Origin: Gammaproteobacteria bacterium
GTDB taxonomy: Bacteria; Pseudomonadota; Gammaproteobacteria; Ga0077536
Direction: 5' to 3'
DNA length: 33,583 nt
NCBI GenBank assembly: GCA_020851775.1
Contig: JADZCB010000227.1
Coordinates: 1-33,583 of the forward strand
Below, one piece after another: positions 28,877 to 33,583 of the stretch. Position 1 is the first letter of the stretch. Each line of letters starts with the position of its first letter. The notes beneath the pieces were generated by a model. It was not told the origin of the DNA. It ran no database searches and saw nothing but the letters and a program-made list of their open reading frames with translations. The translations under genes and the position numbers were made by a program.

Positions 28877-30300
28877 TCCAGGGAGGGCTCGTCGTCCTCG
28901 CCAGCGATGCCTGCCTGTTCGTGCTGGTCGCGAGCGCGCTCGCCTACTGGACGATCGCCCGCCGCCACGAACACCTGCGCGCGCCCTGGCGTGAAGTCTG
29001 GGCGCGCCCTGCGGCTGCCGGGGCGGCTGTCGTGCTCGGCTTTTTCATCGCGATCGCGCTCGTCGATTCGATCCATTTCTCTACCCGGGACGAGGCGCAG
29101 GACGACGTCGTCAGCCTGCTGGATCTCGCCCTGGAATCGTTGCGCACGCACCCCGAGACGAGCTATTCCGCGCCGTTCGCCACCCACGCCTACAGTCGCG
29201 AGACCGTGCGGCTGCCGGACGGTCGCGTGCACCGCGAGTATCCGCGCCTCGTGTCCGGCGGCGCGCATCTCGTCGCGCCGACGGAACGCCCGGCCGATAT
29301 CGCACGACGAGCGGTGCTCGGCCTCGCACTCGGTCTCGCGTCCGGCGCCTTGGCGCTGCTGGGTGCCGCCTGCGTCGAACGCCGTCGCCACGGCGGGCTT
29401 GCCGCAGCCTGCCGTGCCATCGTCGGCGGACGCACCCGACGACCCTGGCGCAGTCTGCTCGCCGTCGGCTGCGCCATCGCGCTGCTCCTCGGGCTCGGTA
29501 TCGCGCTCGCCCCGTGGTACCACGTGCTCGGCACCGACAAGGTCGGTACCGACGTGCTGTACCAGGCGTTGAAGAGCGTGCGCACCGGCATCCTGATCGG
29601 CTCGCTGACGACGTTTATCAGCCTGCCGTTCGCGCTCGCACTCGGCGTGGCGGCCGGCTACTTCCGCGGCCCCGTCGATGACGCCGTCCAGTATCTGTAT
29701 ACGACCCTGTCGTCGATCCCGGGTGTGCTGCTGATCGCGGCGGCCGCGTTGCTGCTCGACGTTCACATGAGCCGGCACGCCGACACCTTCGACAGCCTCG
29801 CAGCGCGCGCCGATCTGCGTCTGCTCGCCTTGTGCGGCATTCTCGGCATCACGAGCTGGACGAGTCTGTGCCGCCTGCTGCGCGCCGAGACACTGAAGCT
29901 CCGCGAGGTCGAATATGTCGCTGCCGCCCAGGCGCTCGGGGTACGGTCGCCGGCGATCATCCGTCGCCATCTGCTGCCCAACGTCATGCATATCGTGATG
30001 ATCACGACGGTGCTCGACTTCAGCGGCCTGGTACTGGCGGAAGCGGCGTTGACCTATATCGACATCGGTGTCGACCCGAGCATGGAAAGCTGGGGCAACA
30101 TGATCAACGCGGCCCGGCTCGAACTCGCGCGGGAACCGGCCGTATGGTGGTCGCTGGTCGCCGCGCTGGTCTTCATGTTCGTGCTGGTGCTCGCCGCCAA
30201 TGTGTTCGCAGATGCCGTGCGCGACGCGTTCGACCCGCGACTGCGCCGAGTCGGCGCCGAGTCGATCGCGACTCTCGCACAGGAGACTTCGCACCGGTGA
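28873..30300 (+). CDS. Peptide ABC transporter permease (YejE/OppC-like) with large N-terminal extension
   Basis: 475 aa; LGTDKVGTDVLYQALKSVRTGILIGSL; EAA loop LRLREVEYVAAAQALGVRSPAIIRRHLLPNV-type segment; additional N-terminal TMs and soluble region. ATGA overlap with the upstream permease. Confidence 0.88.
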   Translation: MIQGGLVVLASDACLFVLVASALAYWTIARRHEHLRAPWREVWARPAAAGAAVVLGFFIAIALVDSIHFSTRDEAQDDVVSLLDLALESLRTHPETSYSAPFATHAYSRETVRLPDGRVHREYPRLVSGGAHLVAPTERPADIARRAVLGLALGLASGALALLGAACVERRRHGGLAAACRAIVGGRTRRPWRSLLAVGCAIALLLGLGIALAPWYHVLGTDKVGTDVLYQALKSVRTGILIGSLTTFISLPFALALGVAAGYFRGPVDDAVQYLYTTLSSIPGVLLIAAAALLLDVHMSRHADTFDSLAARADLRLLALCGILGITSWTSLCRLLRAETLKLREVEYVAAAQALGVRSPAIIRRHLLPNVMHIVMITTVLDFSGLVLAEAALTYIDIGVDPSMESWGNMINAARLELAREPAVWWSLVAALVFMFVLVLAANVFADAVRDAFDPRLRRVGAESIATLAQETSHR

Positions 30301-31928
30301 ATGCTTCGTCCGTACCGCTGCTCGCCGTCGACGGGCTGCGCGTCGAATTCGGTCCGGCAGCAGCGCCGGCGATCGCGATAAACGATCTGCATTTGACGAT
30401 CGAGCGCGGCGAAACGCTGGTGCTGGTCGGCGAGTCGGGTAGCGGCAAATCGCTGACGGCACTCGCGATCACGCGACTCCTGCCTGCCGCCGCCCGGATT
30501 ACCGGGGGTGGCGTGTGGCTCGATGGCGCGAACCTGTTCACGCTGCCGTCGGCGGCGATGACGAAGATCCGCGGGCGCCGCATCGGTTTCATCTTCCAGG
30601 AGCCGCAGGTGGCCCTGAACCCCGTGATGCGCATCGGCGATCAGATCGCCGAAGTCATGCAACGCCATCTCGGGCTGCGTGGCGCCGAGCTGCGCACGCG
30701 GGTCACCGACGCGCTGCGCGCCGTCGGGATCCCCGAGCCGGAACGCCGTGCGCGCGAATATTCCCATCAGTACTCCGGCGGCATGAAACAGCGCGCAATG
30801 ATCGCAATCGCCCTTGCCGGCGAACCGGATCTGCTGATCGCCGACGAGCCGACGACTGCGCTCGATGTCACGCTGCAGGCGCAGATCCTCGATCTGCTCA
30901 AGGCCGAGCAGCGCCGCCGCGGCATGGGCATGCTGTTCATCACGCACGACTTCGGTGTCGCCTGGCAGGTCGCCGATCGCGTTGCCGTGCTGAAGGGCGG
31001 GCGTCTCGTCGAGACCGCACCGCGTGGCGCATTCTACCGCGCGCCGCGTGACGCCTATTCGCGGGCGCTGTTCGCGGCACTGCCGAAGCTCGAACGGCGC
31101 GCGTCGTACGAGCGCCCGCTTGCGGCCCCTGCGCTGCTCGAAGTGGAAAATCTGCGCATCGAATTTCCGATTCGGAAGGGCGTGTTCCGGCGCGTCGTCG
31201 ATCGCGTGCGGGCGGTCGACGATGTGAGCCTGGCGATTGCCGAAGGAGAGACGCTCGCCGTCGTCGGCGAGTCCGGTTCGGGCAAGACGACGATGGGTCG
31301 CGGCATCCTGCGCCTGCTGCCACTCGCCGGCGGTGCCGTGCGCTTCCGGGGTGAAGACCTCGCCGGCCTGTCGGAGGCTGCGTTGCGCCGGCGCCGTCGG
31401 CATCTGCAGATCGTTTTTCAGGATTCGTATGCCGCGATGAACCCGCGCATGCTCGTCGGTGACATTGTCGCCGAGGGCATGGTCGCACAGGATCTCGGCG
31501 GCTCGCGTGCGGCGCGCGCCGCCCGCGTCCGCGAACTGCTGGAACAGGTCGGGCTCGAGCCCGGGCACGCCGCGCGCTATCCCCACGAGTTCTCCGGTGG
31601 GCAGCGGCAGCGAATCTGCATCGCACGGGCGCTCGCCGTCGAACCGACGCTGATCGTCTGCGACGAACCGACCAGTGCCCTCGATGTGTCGGTACAGGCG
31701 CAGATTCTCGATCTGCTGCGTGATCTGCAGCAGCGTCTCGGGCTCTCGTTTCTGTTCATCACGCACAACCTCGGCGTCGTCGCCCAGCTCGCGCACCGCG
31801 TCGCGGTGATGCACCGTGGCCGCATCGTCGAACAGGGCACGGTCGAGCAGGTGCTGTTCGCGCCAGCGCACGACTACACCCGGCAACTGCTCGCCGCCGT
31901 GCCGAAGATCGGCGCTGAAGCGACGTAA
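30297..31928 (+). CDS. Peptide ABC transporter ATP-binding protein with two fused nucleotide-binding domains (YejF-like), GTG start
   Basis: Two Walker A motifs ([16 protein letters not shown]) and two ABC signatures ([32 protein letters not shown]). GTG at 30297 overlaps the TGA of the upstream permease. Confidence 0.92.
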   Translation: MNASSVPLLAVDGLRVEFGPAAAPAIAINDLHLTIERGETLVLVGESGSGKSLTALAITRLLPAAARITGGGVWLDGANLFTLPSAAMTKIRGRRIGFIFQEPQVALNPVMRIGDQIAEVMQRHLGLRGAELRTRVTDALRAVGIPEPERRAREYSHQYSGGMKQRAMIAIALAGEPDLLIADEPTTALDVTLQAQILDLLKAEQRRRGMGMLFITHDFGVAWQVADRVAVLKGGRLVETAPRGAFYRAPRDAYSRALFAALPKLERRASYERPLAAPALLEVENLRIEFPIRKGVFRRVVDRVRAVDDVSLAIAEGETLAVVGESGSGKTTMGRGILRLLPLAGGAVRFRGEDLAGLSEAALRRRRRHLQIVFQDSYAAMNPRMLVGDIVAEGMVAQDLGGSRAARAARVRELLEQVGLEPGHAARYPHEFSGGQRQRICIARALAVEPTLIVCDEPTSALDVSVQAQILDLLRDLQQRLGLSFLFITHNLGVVAQLAHRVAVMHRGRIVEQGTVEQVLFAPAHDYTRQLLAAVPKIGAEAT

Positions 31929-31938
31929 CCGGGACGCG

Positions 31939-31961
31939 CACGCGGCGCCGGACGCCGCGTG
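31939..31961 (+). terminator. GC-rich hairpin downstream of ABC transporter operon
   Basis: CACGCGGCG-CCGGA-CGCCGCGTG: perfect 9-bp stem 10 bp after the stop codon; no T-tract. Confidence 0.4.
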
Positions 31962-32128
31962 TCCGTCACCGCTGTTGCGGCATTCCTCGTTGGAACTGGA
32001 AAAATGTGCCTGATGATGATTCGGCGCCCCGGGTTTCGAACTGTGCCCGGTCGCCGGGTGCCGTCGATTCCAGCAGCGGCACTTTCGAGCTTCCCGTACA
32101 CTTGCCGGCGGTGAACCAGGCTCCCGTC

Positions 32129-33490
32129 ATGCCGAGCGCAGCACGCATGTCCATCGCGCAGGACGTACGCGCGATCGTGCTGCTCGGCTGGCCGCTTATC
32201 CTCAACAATCTTTTCAGCATCGGTGTCAACGTCTCGGATACGTTGATGGTCGGCCGTCTCGGCGCGACGCAGCTCGCCGCGCTCGGAATCGGATCGGCGC
32301 TGTGGATCGGGATCTTCCTTGCGGGGCTCGGGGTGATCATGGCGCTCGGCCCGACCGTCGCGCAGCACTTCGGTGCGCAACGCCACCTCGAAATCGGCCA
32401 CGACACACGCCAGGCCGCATGGCTCGCACTCGTGATATCGATCGGCGTGGTCATGCTGCTGAACAACGTCGATCCGCTGCTGATGCGACTGGGGATCGAA
32501 GCGGAGGTGGTGACGCTCGCAGAGGGGTATCTGCGTGCGCTCTCGATCGGCGTGCCGGGCTATTACCTTTATCACGTGCTGCGGCAGATGAACGAAGGGA
32601 TCGGACGTACGGTGCCGATCATGGTCGTGATGGCGGTCGCGCTGCCCTTGAACGTGATGCTGAGCTATGTGTTCATCTTCGGCGCATTCGGTGCGCCCAG
32701 GCTCGGCGTCATTGGCGGTGGTCTCGGCAGTGGCGTCACCTTCTGGATGATGGCGGCGATGCTCGGCCTGTACATGGCGCGTACGCCGGCTTATGCCGCC
32801 CTGTCGCTGTGGCGCTTCGAACTGCCGCAATGGCCGGCGATACGCCGCCTGCTCGGGCTCGGTGGACCCATCGGGCTGTCGCTGATGATGCAGGCGGGGC
32901 TCTTCACCGCGCTCGCGCTGCTGATGGGTACACTCGGGAAAGTCCATGTCGCGGCCCATCAGATCACGCTGAACTACGCCGGTCTCGTGTACATGCTGCC
33001 GCTCGGACTCGCGTTCGCGACGGCCAGCCTGGTCGGCCAGCACGTCGGCCGCGGCCTGCCGGCACGGGCGCGTCGAATCGGCCATACCGGGATCGCGTTG
33101 TGCAGCTCGCTCGCGATGTCGATCGGCCTGCTGACCTGGTTCTTCGCGCCGCGCATCGCGGGACTCTACACCGACGACGCCGCGGTGGTCGGTCTCGCCA
33201 CGTCACTGCTCGCCGTGTCGGCCTTCCTGCAGGCCGGCGATGGTACACAGAGCGCCGCGGCGGGCGCACTGCGCGGCCTGAAGGACACACGCGTGCCGAT
33301 GCTGATCAATGGCGGCATCTACTGGGGTATCGGGTTCACGCTCGCCTGGGCGCTCGGGATCGTCGAAGGGCAGGGTGCGGTCGGGATCTGGATCGGCCTC
33401 GCGAGTGCGTTGTGCACAGCGGCCGTCGTCCTGAGCCTGCGCTTCCGGACAGTGATCGCCCGCCACGTCGCGCGCGACAGCCTGCGCTAA
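32129..33490 (+). CDS. MATE family multidrug/Na+ efflux transporter
   Basis: WPLILNNLFSIGVNVSDTLMVGRLGATQLAALGIGSALW; LPLNVMLSYVFIFGAFGAPRLGVIGGGLGS; LQAGDGTQSAAAGALRGLKDTRVPMLING. Start 32129 or 32147. Confidence 0.9.
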   Translation: MPSAARMSIAQDVRAIVLLGWPLILNNLFSIGVNVSDTLMVGRLGATQLAALGIGSALWIGIFLAGLGVIMALGPTVAQHFGAQRHLEIGHDTRQAAWLALVISIGVVMLLNNVDPLLMRLGIEAEVVTLAEGYLRALSIGVPGYYLYHVLRQMNEGIGRTVPIMVVMAVALPLNVMLSYVFIFGAFGAPRLGVIGGGLGSGVTFWMMAAMLGLYMARTPAYAALSLWRFELPQWPAIRRLLGLGGPIGLSLMMQAGLFTALALLMGTLGKVHVAAHQITLNYAGLVYMLPLGLAFATASLVGQHVGRGLPARARRIGHTGIALCSSLAMSIGLLTWFFAPRIAGLYTDDAAVVGLATSLLAVSAFLQAGDGTQSAAAGALRGLKDTRVPMLINGGIYWGIGFTLAWALGIVEGQGAVGIWIGLASALCTAAVVLSLRFRTVIARHVARDSLR

Positions 33491-33550
33491 CTCGCAACGC
33501 GCCGTACGTCGTGCCGTGACGCGATTCGTGAACGCGGCCGAGAATGCCGC

Positions 33551-33583
33551 TTACACGCGTTGCTTCAGAATCGCACGGCCCAG
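33551..33583 (-). CDS. Possible C-terminal fragment of a minus-strand gene (edge)
   Basis: Reverse complement reads LGRAILKQRV-stop (TAA) open to the window edge; too short to assign. Confidence 0.25.
   Translation of the reverse strand: MGRAILKQRV

Noticed and set aside
28807-31886. Minus-strand ORFs of 551 and 610 aa
   Set aside because: Antisense to the ABC permease and ATPase genes with clear motifs; low-complexity Arg/Gln/Asp-rich shadow ORFs.
31874-33085. 403-aa minus-strand ORF
   Set aside because: Antisense to MATE gene; His/Asp/Arg/Gln-rich with no family features.

Overview
GC-rich proteobacterial (probably gammaproteobacterial) chromosomal segment containing two well-known blocks. 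(1) A respiratory nitrate reductase locus: narX-narL, narK1-narK2, narG-H-J-I, a nar-linked PpiC-type peptidyl-prolyl isomerase and an alginate-export-like porin. (2) A conserved housekeeping block: tRNA-Leu(TAG), tig, clpP, clpX, lon, hupB, tRNA-Val(TAC), tRNA-Asp(GTC), ppiD, fabI (minus strand), a four-gene Yej/Opp-type peptide ABC transporter and a MATE exporter. The left edge cuts the N-terminus of a minus-strand thiolase. I found no CRISPR array, transposase, prophage gene or obvious new multi-gene system. The observations most worth checking are small: a perfect 7-2-7 NarL-like inverted repeat plus an FNR-like box upstream of narK1; a nearby perfect 14-bp palindrome; stacked hairpins around the clpX stop codon; a tRNA-Val with an apparent U50-U64 mismatch and G1-U72 pair whose 5' acceptor strand is duplicated just upstream; and a peptide ABC transporter with unusual membrane topology. 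All product calls come from motif and family recognition by eye; no database search was run.
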